From Sphingomonas sp. (GTDB lineage Bacteria > Pseudomonadota > Alphaproteobacteria > Sphingomonadales > Sphingomonadaceae): a stretch of DNA of 64,000 bases. The stretch spans positions 114,665 through 178,664 of the forward strand of contig NZ_JAHBZJ010000007.1 in NCBI RefSeq assembly GCF_019635455.1, in the 5' to 3' direction. The notes below the pieces were generated by a model. The model was not told the origin of the DNA, searched no databases, and saw only the letters and a program-made list of their open reading frames with translations. A program made the translations under genes and the position numbers. Shown one piece after another: positions 1 to 8,100 of the stretch. Each line of letters opens with the position of its first letter. The first letter of the stretch is position 1.

Positions 1-2319
1 TATCTGGTGGTGCGCGCGACGCGGGAAATCCGTCAGGGACGCGTCCACGCCTCGACCTTTCTGCTCACCATCCTGATGCTGGCGATCAGCCTGACCTTTC
101 TTGCGTCGATGTTGCGCGTGCTGACGGCGGGGGGATGGGTCAGCTATGCGATGCCCTGGTCGCGGACCGACGCCTGGACCACGCTGGCGATGCCCTGGTC
201 GCGACCGTTTGGCGGGATCGTTTCGACCTCGCTCATCCTCCTTGCCTATCATTTCCCCAAACCCTTGCGGAACGCGCGCACGGAGATGCGGATCGTCGGT
301 ACGTCACTGATCGTGCTGACGCTGGTCGAAGTCGCGATCGCGGTGAAGGCGGACCTGGCGATCCTCACCTACACGGCCTGGTGGCGTCCGCAGTGGATCG
401 CCGGATGGATGAACCTGGCCACGGTCGGCGCCGCCATCATCTTCTGGCGACAACTGGCGGTGGCGAGCGGGGCGGCGCGATCCGCATCGGCCGGTCATCG
501 CGTGTTCGATGCGATCGCAAGCGTCTGGCGCCCGGCGGCGAACCGCGAGGCGCGGGTGGCGCGCGCCTTCCTGATCCTGACCATCCTGCCGATGATCCAT
601 ACCACCGCGCTGTTCCTGCCCGACGAGGGACAGTTCGGCCGCTATCCGCTGGACATCTTCATCTGCTGGTCGGCGCTGGCGCAGCTGGTGGGCCTGACGC
701 TGGTGCTGGTCGGCTATCTGCCCGAGCGTTCGTCCTTCCTGTTCAAGCTGACGATCATCGGACTTGGCGTACTGCTCGCGACGGTCAATGGCTTGGCCTG
801 GATCGTCGGTCCCACCTATGCGGCGCAGTTTCGCGCGCCGGGCCTGCCCGTATCCGGCCAGGCGCTGCGCTACGCGCCACGCGGCGGCACGCTTGGCTAT
901 GCGATGCAGCCGACGGCGTTTCTGCCGGAACCCGCGCGTGGTCAGGCGATCGGCGAATCGGGCGGGCGCATCGATCTGATGTTCCCCCTGCAATTCTATG
1001 GCCGGTCCTACCGCCGCCTCTATATCGACCGACTGGGGACGATCGGGTTCGACCATGTGCCGCAGGCTACCGATGCCGCATTCGGCCAGGGGGTGCAGCC
1101 GGCAATCTATCCGATGCTGGTCGATACCGCCAATTCCGACGCCAGGATCACGGCTTTCGGCGACGCCGAGCGGCTGATCGTGACCCGTCGCGACCGGTGC
1201 GACGCGGATGCCACCGACCGCTGCTATCAGGTGCAGACGATCCTCTATGCGGACGGGCGGATCGACGTTCAGTATCTCGATATCCCGGCGGCCCCGCCCT
1301 TCACGCTGTTCAGCCCGCTGCGCGCGCCATGGATTGTCGGCATCACGCCCGGGGTTGACCTGCGCGCGGGGCCGCCGATCCTCATGGACTATCACCGCGC
1401 GTTCCTGATGTATCTCGACCGGCTGTTCGCGCCGCTCGTCCTGTTTACCATCGCGACCGCGCTGATCGCCGCGATCGGCCTGCCGTTACTGTTCAGCAAT
1501 TTTCTGGTCGCGCCGCTGGAGCGGCTGTTGCGCGGCATTCGCCGGTTCCGCGACGGCGAGGCCGATACCCAGGTCGCGATCTCGTTCAACGACGAGATCG
1601 GCTACCTGATCGAATCGTTCAACGCGATGGCGCGCGAACAGACCGCGTTGACGCGCCGGCTGGAGGATCGCGTTGCCGAACGCGTGGCGGAGGTTGCCGA
1701 CATGACGGTGCGCAATACCAAGCTGGAGGAGCGCACGCGGCTGTCCGCCGATCTGCATGACGCGATCGCACAGACGCTGGCATCCGCGTCGCTGCACGCC
1801 AATGCGCTGCCCGCCCGGCTGCGCGACCGGTCCGGTCCGGACGTCGAGGCGGCGGAGCAGGTGGCGCGGCTGAACCGGCACGCGCTCAACGAGATGCGGC
1901 TGTTGCTCACCGAATTGCGCAGCGCGGGTGAGCAATTCTCTCCCACCAACCGCCTGACCGAACTGCTCGACAGTTTCACGCGGCTCCATGGGCTGGCGAT
2001 CTCCCGCGATCTGGCCGAGGCGGCGCCGCTCCCGCCGGAGGTGTTCGCGATGTTCTATCGCGTCGCGCAGGAGTGCCTGAACAATGTCGTCAAACATAGC
2101 GGGGTTCGCGAGGTTGAACTGGTGTTCGACGCGCTTGAGGATCGCGCGCTGCTGACGGTGAGCGACCAGGGGCGCGGCTTCGGCGCGGCGGACATGGGCC
2201 GGCGCGAGCGGCTGGGGCTTGGCATTATGCGTGATCGTGCGCGCATGATCGGCGCGACGCTTGAAATCGACAGCGCGCCCGACCAGGGTTGCCGTGTGAC
2301 GATGATCTGGATTCGCTGA
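1..2319 (+). CDS. membrane sensor histidine kinase, NarL/HisKA_3 type (5' end may lie outside the window)
   Basis: Sensor kinase that should autophosphorylate and pass phosphate to the response regulator starting one base after its stop codon. About seven hydrophobic segments fill the first ~270 residues. A hydrophilic extracytoplasmic stretch (about 275-455) follows, then another membrane segment, a HAMP-like linker and the kinase core. The H-box reads DLHDAIAQTL (His near residue 584 counting from the GTG at base 7), the usual HisKA_3 form. The N-box (ECLNNVVKHS) and G-boxes (DQGRGFG, GLGIMRDRARMIGA) of the ATPase domain are intact. Within the extracytoplasmic part, 'VQTILYADGRIDVQYLDI' resembles the core of nidogen-like (NIDO) domains; this is an inference. 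The frame is open to the left edge, so the start is unknown; GTG codons at 7 and 10 are possible. The ligand is unknown. Confidence 0.88.
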   Translation, partial: YLVVRATREIRQGRVHASTFLLTILMLAISLTFLASMLRVLTAGGWVSYAMPWSRTDAWTTLAMPWSRPFGGIVSTSLILLAYHFPKPLRNARTEMRIVGTSLIVLTLVEVAIAVKADLAILTYTAWWRPQWIAGWMNLATVGAAIIFWRQLAVASGAARSASAGHRVFDAIASVWRPAANREARVARAFLILTILPMIHTTALFLPDEGQFGRYPLDIFICWSALAQLVGLTLVLVGYLPERSSFLFKLTIIGLGVLLATVNGLAWIVGPTYAAQFRAPGLPVSGQALRYAPRGGTLGYAMQPTAFLPEPARGQAIGESGGRIDLMFPLQFYGRSYRRLYIDRLGTIGFDHVPQATDAAFGQGVQPAIYPMLVDTANSDARITAFGDAERLIVTRRDRCDADATDRCYQVQTILYADGRIDVQYLDIPAAPPFTLFSPLRAPWIVGITPGVDLRAGPPILMDYHRAFLMYLDRLFAPLVLFTIATALIAAIGLPLLFSNFLVAPLERLLRGIRRFRDGEADTQVAISFNDEIGYLIESFNAMAREQTALTRRLEDRVAERVAEVADMTVRNTKLEERTRLSADLHDAIAQTLASASLHANALPARLRDRSGPDVEAAEQVARLNRHALNEMRLLLTELRSAGEQFSPTNRLTELLDSFTRLHGLAISRDLAEAAPLPPEVFAMFYRVAQECLNNVVKHSGVREVELVFDALEDRALLTVSDQGRGFGAADMGRRERLGLGIMRDRARMIGATLEIDSAPDQGCRVTMIWIR

Positions 2320-2320
2320 C

Positions 2321-2959
2321 ATGGGCGCCACACCGATCCGCCTGCTGATCGTCGATGATCACCTGATGGTGCGTCAGGGAATCCGGCAATTGCTCTGCGT
2401 CGCGCCCGATGTGGAGATCGTCGGCGAGGCCGATAGCGGCGAGGCTGCGCTGAGCATGTGCGCGACCATGTCCCCGCACATCGTCCTCATGGATTTACGG
2501 ATGCCGGGCATGGGCGGCCTGGCGGCGACCGAGGCGATCCGCCGCGCATATCCCGACATTCGCATCATCGGCCTGAGCACCTTTGCCGAGGGGCATATGG
2601 TCAACACGATGATCGCGAATGGCGCCCGCGCGCACCTTCCCAAATCGGTCACCTTCGACGAACTGATCGAGGCGATCCGGAAGGTGCGGGACGGGTCCGT
2701 TCTGGCCGCCCCGACCGGTCCGGCCGCATCCGCCGCCGGTGGCGACAGGGCCGCGTCGATTACCGGGCAGCAGCGGCGGGTGCTCGCCTTGATGGTGAAG
2801 GGCTTCACGAACCCGGAAATCGCGACCTATCTTGGCCTGTCGGTTTCGACCGCCAACTATCATGTCGGCGCGATCCTGGCGAAACTGGGCGTGTCCAACC
2901 GGGCGGAGGCGGTCGCGATCGCCGTCCGCGAGCAGATGACCGACGAATTCGACCTGTAG
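2321..2959 (+). CDS. LuxR/NarL-family response regulator
   Basis: Transcriptional response regulator of 212 residues, the usual length for the family. The N-terminal receiver domain has the acidic pocket (LLIVDDH) and a phospho-acceptor Asp at residue 58 in VLMDLRMPGMGG. The C-terminal LuxR helix-turn-helix runs over about residues 150-205 (GFTNPEIATYLGLSVSTANY). The ATG follows the kinase stop by one base, so the two are almost certainly co-transcribed and form a cognate pair. Targets are not known from sequence. The adjacent downstream run of exported proteins is the most economical guess, and two of its genes share a short upstream motif (see findings). Confidence 0.93.
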   Translation: MGATPIRLLIVDDHLMVRQGIRQLLCVAPDVEIVGEADSGEAALSMCATMSPHIVLMDLRMPGMGGLAATEAIRRAYPDIRIIGLSTFAEGHMVNTMIANGARAHLPKSVTFDELIEAIRKVRDGSVLAAPTGPAASAAGGDRAASITGQQRRVLALMVKGFTNPEIATYLGLSVSTANYHVGAILAKLGVSNRAEAVAIAVREQMTDEFDL

Positions 2960-2975
2960 CGCGTGGCGACGTCCG

Positions 2976-2993
2976 GGTCGGGCGCGCCCGACC
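2976..2993. terminator. GC-rich hairpin after the response regulator
   Basis: Perfect 18-bp palindrome GGTCGGGCGCGCCCGACC starting 17 bases after the regulator stop codon. There is no T-run behind it, so it could be a Rho-independent-like stop, an mRNA 3' stabiliser or a protein site. It separates the two-component pair from the exported-protein genes. Confidence 0.4.
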
Positions 2994-3077
2994 GCCCGCC
3001 TAGTAGACCTACCAGTTCCGCTGACCGGCGCGCCCGCTACCCTCGCGCTCATGTCGAGAAGCGGGGGAGATGGTCCG

Positions 3078-3857
3078 GTGCGACACGCATTGATGGTGGC
3101 CGGCATGGCCGTGCTGATGCTGACGGCCTGCGGCAACAAGGCGGGCGACGGCAATGAGGCGACCGCCGGCGGCAACGCGACCGCCGGCGTGGCGCCGGAC
3201 ATGGACGGCAGCTGTCCGGACGATGGCGGCCGGCTGGCGATCACCGGCATCTGCGCCGGTCGGGCGGTCGCCTATCTCAACGTCGCGGACGGGGATGCGC
3301 CGGAGGCTCCGGAAGGGTGTAGCTGGGTGGTGCAGGAAACCCGCTTCGCGAACGATGCCCTGCTCTATCGCGCGACGAAGTGCGGGAGCAAGACGACGCG
3401 CCTCGCCTATGCCGGGGGGGCCGGCCTTGCCGAATTGTCCTATGACACGGCGGCCTATGGCGACGCCGACAATGCGCTGAAGGGGCAGGTGCTGGTGCGC
3501 GTCGCCGGGGTCGATTCCAGCGACAAGACCGCCGCGCTGTTGCGGGTCGCGCGCGATGCGATCGACGATCCGGCGGAAAAGGCGAAATGTTCGGTCCGCA
3601 ACGCGCGGATCAACGGCTGGCCGGCCGACGCGCTGGTGGTGGACATCAGCGCGGCCGAAGCGGCGAAGGCGCGCCCCGACGAACCGCGAACAGCCTGCGG
3701 CCCATTCGGCCTGGACGAGGATTCGACCAGCTATTGGCGGGTGTTCCAGGGGCATAGCTGGTTCTTCCAGCTGGGCCAGGACGCGCTCCAGATCGATCCT
3801 GGCTCGCTGACCCTCATGCGCAAGGGTCCGGACGGCAAGTGGAGCCAGACGGATTGA
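3078..3857 (+). CDS. predicted lipoprotein of unknown function, paralogue 1 (Cys-rich)
   Basis: Exported lipoprotein of about 259 residues with no family I recognise. The GTG start is chosen because GGGGGAGA lies about seven bases upstream and gives a clean signal peptide ending in the lipobox LTAC-G (Cys18). An in-frame ATG nine codons earlier is possible but adds a polar extension. The mature part has six further cysteines, in the contexts SCPDD, GICAG, EGCSW, TKCGS, AKCSV and TACGPFG. All six line up with cysteines in the next gene, which suggests three disulfides. Other matched blocks are WVVQET, LLYR, PADALVVDI and WFFQLG. It is one of a tandem duplicated pair downstream of the two-component system. 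Confidence 0.8.
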   Translation: MRHALMVAGMAVLMLTACGNKAGDGNEATAGGNATAGVAPDMDGSCPDDGGRLAITGICAGRAVAYLNVADGDAPEAPEGCSWVVQETRFANDALLYRATKCGSKTTRLAYAGGAGLAELSYDTAAYGDADNALKGQVLVRVAGVDSSDKTAALLRVARDAIDDPAEKAKCSVRNARINGWPADALVVDISAAEAAKARPDEPRTACGPFGLDEDSTSYWRVFQGHSWFFQLGQDALQIDPGSLTLMRKGPDGKWSQTD

Positions 3858-3966
3858 GCGGTCGATCCGCATCTCTGCGGCCCGGGTCTCTGCCCCGCCA
3901 CGCGCGCGCGATCGTCCGAATAATCGCGCCGGTCGTTGCCGCCTTTTTGACGAAAGCACTGTCCCG

Positions 3967-4767
3967 ATGCGTATCGTTCACCGCCCCCTTGCTCTGACGC
4001 TGGCGCTGGTCGCGGCGTCGGCATGTTCGGCCTCTGATGGCGAGGGTGGGGCCACCAATCGTGCGATGGCGAAGGCTCCATCCGCCGCGACGTGCGCGGC
4101 GGGTGAGCGCACGCTGTCGGTAACCGGCCTGTGTCAGCGCGCGGCGGCGGCGATGCTGCCCCCCGGGTCAAAGGGGACGCCGATGGAGGGATGCGAATGG
4201 GTCGTTCGCGAAACCCCCTTCGCCACCGAAACGCTGTTGTACCGGACCCTGCACTGCGCGCGCGGCGAGACCAATGTCGAATTTCAGGTGGGCAATCACC
4301 AGTCCCAACTGGTCTATGCCAGCCGCGCCGATGGCGGGGCGGCGACCGATGCCGACGGCGCGCCACTGGTGCTGGCGCAGGTGTTCGCCGGCGATCCGGA
4401 CGGGCGCGCGCGCGCCCTGTGGGAAACCCGCGACAGCATGCAGGATCCGGCCGCGGCCAAACGCTGCGACGTGCGGCCGCCCTATCAGCCGGAAGGATTG
4501 CCCGCCGACGCGGTGATCATCGACATCGCGCGCGCCAGGGGCGATCTGGAACGCGACGACGCCGCGCCCGAATGCGGACCCTTTGGATATAATCCCGCCG
4601 GCGGGTCGATCGATTTCTGGCGCACAAGCCAGGGCTATGCCTGGTTCTTCCGCATGGGAACCGATCTGTGGGACGTCGATCCGGGATCCTTCACGATCGT
4701 CGAAAAACGTGCCGATGGCAGCTGGCGTGCGCTGCCCGATCCGATCGCCGGGCCGGAGCCGCGATGA
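3967..4767 (+). CDS. predicted lipoprotein of unknown function, paralogue 2 (Cys-rich)
   Basis: Exported protein of 266 residues, clearly homologous to the preceding gene along its length. The signal peptide ends ALVAASAC-S, so Cys20 is the likely lipidated residue, although the lipobox is weak at -3. Six other cysteines match those of paralogue 1 (TCAAG, GLCQR, EGCEW, LHCAR, KRCDV, PECGPFG). Shared blocks include WVVRET, LLYRT, PADAVIIDI and AWFFRMGTDLWDVDPGSFT. The ribosome site before the ATG is weak. The two copies have diverged considerably, so the duplication is not recent. No catalytic motif is visible; a binding or structural role is possible but unproven. Confidence 0.8.
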   Translation: MRIVHRPLALTLALVAASACSASDGEGGATNRAMAKAPSAATCAAGERTLSVTGLCQRAAAAMLPPGSKGTPMEGCEWVVRETPFATETLLYRTLHCARGETNVEFQVGNHQSQLVYASRADGGAATDADGAPLVLAQVFAGDPDGRARALWETRDSMQDPAAAKRCDVRPPYQPEGLPADAVIIDIARARGDLERDDAAPECGPFGYNPAGGSIDFWRTSQGYAWFFRMGTDLWDVDPGSFTIVEKRADGSWRALPDPIAGPEPR

Positions 4768-4813
4768 CCGATCCGTTCCGTATCCGACCTCCGTTCAAAA
4801 ATGGGAGCCTGCA

Positions 4814-5176
4814 ATGAACAAGCGTTTCACCGCATTCCTGGCCGCAGGTCTGGCCACGGCATTCGCCGCTCAGCCCGCCGCGGCCAGAACGGTCTATGGC
4901 GACTGCTCGATCACCGTCGGGGGCAAGGTCTATCTGAACATCAAGAAGACTTGCCGGATCGATCTGGAAAGCGACGGGTCGTTCCAGATCAACCTCAACG
5001 CCAAGAAGCCGTCCTACTTCGCCTATGTCTCCATTCTTGACGGCGGCTTCGCCAATGTGAGCTGGAACGGCGTGGAGAAGGCCTCCCATGCGGACACGCT
5101 ACTGGGCGAGGATTTCCGCCGCAGCGGCGGTTGCTGGATCGGCCGCAAGGGGAAGGTCTGCGCGATCAAGCGCTGA
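4814..5176 (+). CDS. small secreted cysteine-containing protein, unknown function
   Basis: Protein of 120 residues with a clear Sec signal peptide (MNKRFTAFLAAGLATAFA, probable cleavage after AAA near residue 24). The ATG at this position has GGAG about six bases upstream; the open frame extends further 5' but only as non-coding read-through. The mature domain is about 95 residues, lysine- and glycine-rich, with four cysteines (31, 47, 107, 116) likely forming two disulfides. I do not recognise the family. It lies 46 bases after the second Cys-rich lipoprotein on the same strand. Confidence 0.72.
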   Translation: MNKRFTAFLAAGLATAFAAQPAAARTVYGDCSITVGGKVYLNIKKTCRIDLESDGSFQINLNAKKPSYFAYVSILDGGFANVSWNGVEKASHADTLLGEDFRRSGGCWIGRKGKVCAIKR

Positions 5177-5213
5177 ACCGGTCCGCCTGCAATCAAACAA
5201 GGGAATTATCATC

Positions 5214-5783
5214 ATGCGCAAGATCACATCGGTCGCCCTCGCCCTGTCATTCTCGCTGGCCGGTTGCGGGGGCGGCAGCAGCAGCGGATCCGACGCCGAG
5301 AAGCCGGCGGCGGCCAGTTCGGCCAAGCCTGCCGACACTGAATCGGCGGCCGCGCCGGAGACTGCCGAAGCCGAGACCAAGCCGGCGAAACCGTCCACCG
5401 GGTCGGGCAGCGGGAAATGGGACATCGATACCCATGAATGTTCCGCGATGATGGAAAGCGGCGAGCGCGCCATCAAGATCCAGCAGACCGACAGCGACCT
5501 CAAAATCTATCTCGCGCCCGCCTGGGCCGCGAAGGTCGATGGCAGCGGCAAGCTGACGGTCGGCGGCGAAGCGACGGACTATGAAACCACGCAGGAACAG
5601 GGCCATGACTGGATCGTGGTGACCTCGTCGAACGACGATTTCGGCGGGATCCGTGATCTCATCGAGAACGGCCAGACCCTCAAGGTCAGCTATTCCGGAA
5701 ACGGTGCGAAGCAGGATGAAAGCTTCAGCCTGAAAGGCACCGGTGGCGTGATGGAAAAGCTGCGCAAATGCGCGGGGCTTTGA
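5214..5783 (+). CDS. predicted lipoprotein with low-complexity linker, unknown function
   Basis: Lipoprotein of 189 residues. The signal peptide ends with a canonical lipobox, SLAGC-G (Cys18). Residues ~20-65 are a Ser/Ala/Pro/Glu-rich linker of the kind that tethers a domain away from a membrane. The C-terminal ~120 residues form a compact domain that begins with KWDIDTHECSAMM and ends with KLRKCAGL, so two cysteines may pair across it. No enzyme motif is seen. The start was set by the signal peptide; the upstream AAGGGAAT is a modest ribosome site. It is followed by a strong hairpin. Confidence 0.75.
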   Translation: MRKITSVALALSFSLAGCGGGSSSGSDAEKPAAASSAKPADTESAAAPETAEAETKPAKPSTGSGSGKWDIDTHECSAMMESGERAIKIQQTDSDLKIYLAPAWAAKVDGSGKLTVGGEATDYETTQEQGHDWIVVTSSNDDFGGIRDLIENGQTLKVSYSGNGAKQDESFSLKGTGGVMEKLRKCAGL

Positions 5784-5794
5784 TCTGATCGCCG

Positions 5795-5823
5795 GGCGGA
5801 CGGGTCCCTGCAACCCGTCCGCC
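5795..5823. terminator. hairpin terminator after the third lipoprotein
   Basis: Perfect 11-bp inverted repeat: the left arm GGCGGACGGGT pairs with ACCCGTCCGCC across a 7-base loop, 12 bases after the stop codon. It lacks a T-run but is the obvious end of the lipoprotein transcript. Confidence 0.6.
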
Positions 5824-6287
5824 GAACCGTTCCCGCGACGCATCGCGGCGAGGGGCAAGTTTTCCGCGGCCGGCGACGGTCGCGATTTCGTTTTCTGGGC
5901 AAACGCCGCGCGAGGCGGATCAAGGTCAGGCGTTCGCGGATCTTGCCGCTCGACCGTGCCGCCTATGGCCCGTCCACCCCATATCGAGCCGCCCGATCGC
6001 GCTGCCGCGGCGCCACGCCGCCTGCCTGTGCAATTCGCCGCGCGCGATCGAGTCATGCGCAGAGCCGCCAGGCTGCGCGTTTCGCACATCCGCACGCCGT
6101 CTTGTCAATGGTCAGGTCTACCAGTTGCCGCAGCGTGCCTGACCCTGCACTTCGACCGGGCCGATGGTCGGCACAGGGGGAACCCGCAACTCCAACGTCC
6201 AGGCGACGGCGCAGGTACAGCGCGCCGTCCCGCCAGCGGGCCGAGGGGTCGGCCGCCATTCCATCGGCTTCAGCGAAGGAGAACGCA
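5824..6287. other. 464-base intergenic stretch without a supported gene
   Basis: The region lies between the lipoprotein terminator and the CVNH gene. Open frames cross it but have no ribosome site, no recognisable protein character and no unambiguous codon bias. It contains a 7-bp inverted repeat GGTCAGG...CCTGACC (about 6110-6142) whose inside holds CTACCAGTT. The same 9-mer occurs about 70 bases upstream of the first lipoprotein gene. It ends in a strong ribosome site, GAAGGAGA. It probably carries the promoter of the CVNH gene. Confidence 0.45.
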
Positions 6288-6704
6288 ATGAACCGCTTGC
6301 TCGTTACCGCGCTTGGGGTCGCAATCGCGACCACCCCGGCCGCCATCCTGCTTCCCCAGCCCGCGATTGCCGGGCCGTCGAGCTTTCAGCAGACCTGCTC
6401 CGACATCAAGGTCACCGTCGCGGGCGGAAAAGCTACGATCACCGCGTCCTGCGCCAAGGCGAACGGCCAGAAGATTCCTGCCTCGCTCGCCATCAAATAT
6501 GTGACCAACAGCAACGGGGTCCTGACCCTGAATCCGCAGGATGCCGACGGATCGTTCGCCCAGACCTGCTATGCCGTCGCACTGGACGCCAGCGCCAAGC
6601 TGACGGCGCGCTGCAAGGACAGCCGTGGTGTTCTGAAGCCGGCGACGTCGCTCGTGCTCGAGGATATCGGAAACTTCAACGGCGTCCTGAAATACGCCAA
6701 GTGA
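6288..6704 (+). CDS. secreted CVNH (cyanovirin-N homology) domain protein
   Basis: Exported protein of 138 residues: signal peptide to about residue 28 (AIA-GPSS), then a single CVNH domain made of two tandem homologous repeats. Repeat 1 starts SSFQQTCSDI and ends YVTNSNGVL; repeat 2 starts GSFAQTCYAV and ends DIGNFNGVLKY. Each repeat has its own cysteine pair (37/54 and 94/109), the disulfide pattern of cyanovirin-N. CVNH domains are carbohydrate-binding modules in the founding cyanobacterial lectin and in fungal homologues, so glycan binding in the periplasm or outside the cell is likely here but not shown. The ATG is preceded by GAAGGAGA at ideal spacing. It is monocistronic, with a terminator-like hairpin just after it. 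Confidence 0.85.
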   Translation: MNRLLVTALGVAIATTPAAILLPQPAIAGPSSFQQTCSDIKVTVAGGKATITASCAKANGQKIPASLAIKYVTNSNGVLTLNPQDADGSFAQTCYAVALDASAKLTARCKDSRGVLKPATSLVLEDIGNFNGVLKYAK

Positions 6705-6711
6705 AGCCGGC

Positions 6712-6739
6712 GGCGGGCGATCGGCAGCGGTCGCCCGCC
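6712..6739. terminator. bidirectional hairpin between CVNH gene and dctD
   Basis: Perfect 9-bp stem, GGCGGGCGA with TCGCCCGCC, and a 10-base loop. It sits between the convergent ends of the CVNH gene and dctD and could stop transcription from both sides. Confidence 0.55.
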
Positions 6740-6774
6740 CCACTCCGGCTCCGATCGCCAAACCATGCTGCCGG

Positions 6775-8100
6775 TCAGCGGGACGGCGCGGGGCCGCGAA
6801 AGTCGCCCGGGGTCAGGCCATGCCGGGCGAGCTTGTCATAGAGCGTCTTGCGCTTGACCTTGAGCGCGCGCTCGATCCGCGACACGCGGCCTTCATATCG
6901 GGTCAGCGCGTCAAGCAGGATCGAGCGTTCGAACGCCGCGACCACCGCCGTCAGCGAATCGTCGCCCGTCCGCGCCGCCGGACCGTCGGTATAGTCGGTC
7001 AGGCCATGCACATAATGGCGCGCGAAATCGCGTAGCTGGCGCAGGTTTCCCGGCCAGTCGGACGCCAGCAAACGGCTCAAGTCCTGCGCACCCATCGGGC
7101 GGGCGGGTATCTCCAGCTCGGCTTCCAGCTCGGCGACGAAATGGCGAAAAATCTCCGGAATGTCTTCGCGGCGCTCGTCGAGTGACGGCAGCGCGATGGA
7201 GATGCCGCCAAGGTGCCGCAGCAGGCCCGATGTCGCCACGTCCGTCTCGCCCGACGTCGCCGCGATGACCCGGATATCGGCGGTGCGGGGGCGATCGGCG
7301 CCGAGCGCGCGAAACGTCCGGGTTTCGAGCAGGCTGCCGAGTCGGCCGCGTAGCGGCTCCGGCACGCTTTCGATATTGTCGAGCACCAGCGTTCCGCCCT
7401 GCGCGCGCTCGATCAGGCCGGAGCGCGATGCGCGATCGGATGGCGCGCGCCCGAACACGATCAGCTCGACATCCGGGTGTGTCCAGATCCCCGCATCGAT
7501 CGCGACGAGCGGGCGGCCATGGCGCGGGCTGAGCTGGTGGATGCGATTGGCCAGAAAGGTCTTTCCGACCCCGGCCGGTCCGGTCAGCACGATGTCCAGC
7601 CCGGTACGCGCCACCTCTCCCACCAGACCCTCCAGTCGCCGGATACGGTCGGACGAACCGATCAGTCCCGGCGCCTCGCGATCGCGCAGCCGGGCGTGCA
7701 GCTTGCGGTTTTCGATCACCAGCGCGCGCCGGTCCGCCGCGCGGCGGATGGCATCGACCAGCGCGGCGGACGAATAGGGTTTGGTCAGAAAGTCAGCGGC
7801 GCCCTGCTTCATCGCGGCGACCGCCATGGCGATGTCGCCATGCCCGGTCGTCAGGATTACCGGCAGGTCCGGGTCCAGATCGCGGATGGCGGCGAAAAGT
7901 TCGAGGCCGTCCATGCCGGGCAGGCGGATGTCGGTGACGACCACGCCGGGAAAGTCCGGCGAAAGCGATTCGAGCGCGGGCGCCGCGCGCGCATGCGCAT
8001 CGACCTTCACATTCTCGAGCGCCAGCGATTGCACCATCGCCTCGCGCAGCGCCGCGTCGTCTTCGATGAACAGGACCGCCGGGGCCGGTGCGCGCGTCAT
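6775..8100 (-). CDS. dctD: DctD-like C4-dicarboxylate response regulator with degenerate AAA+ domain
   Basis: Response regulator of 441 residues, partner of the adjoining DctB. The receiver domain has phospho-acceptor Asp57 in VVVTDIRLPG and Lys in FLTKPYS. The central AAA+ domain keeps Walker A (GPAGVGKT). It lacks the GAFTGA loop that contacts sigma-54: the region reads ELIVFGRAPSDRASRSG. Its Walker B reads GGTLVLDNIES, with Asn where the catalytic Glu is expected. The C-terminus is a Fis-type helix-turn-helix (RIERALKVKRKTLYDKLARH). The ATG overlaps the dctB stop (ATGA), so the pair is translationally coupled; an in-frame start 27 bases earlier is less likely. The family normally activates dctA through sigma-54, but this protein probably acts without sigma-54 or ATP hydrolysis. 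Confidence 0.88.
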   Translation of the reverse strand: MTRAPAPAVLFIEDDAALREAMVQSLALENVKVDAHARAAPALESLSPDFPGVVVTDIRLPGMDGLELFAAIRDLDPDLPVILTTGHGDIAMAVAAMKQGAADFLTKPYSSAALVDAIRRAADRRALVIENRKLHARLRDREAPGLIGSSDRIRRLEGLVGEVARTGLDIVLTGPAGVGKTFLANRIHQLSPRHGRPLVAIDAGIWTHPDVELIVFGRAPSDRASRSGLIERAQGGTLVLDNIESVPEPLRGRLGSLLETRTFRALGADRPRTADIRVIAATSGETDVATSGLLRHLGGISIALPSLDERREDIPEIFRHFVAELEAELEIPARPMGAQDLSRLLASDWPGNLRQLRDFARHYVHGLTDYTDGPAARTGDDSLTAVVAAFERSILLDALTRYEGRVSRIERALKVKRKTLYDKLARHGLTPGDFRGPAPSR

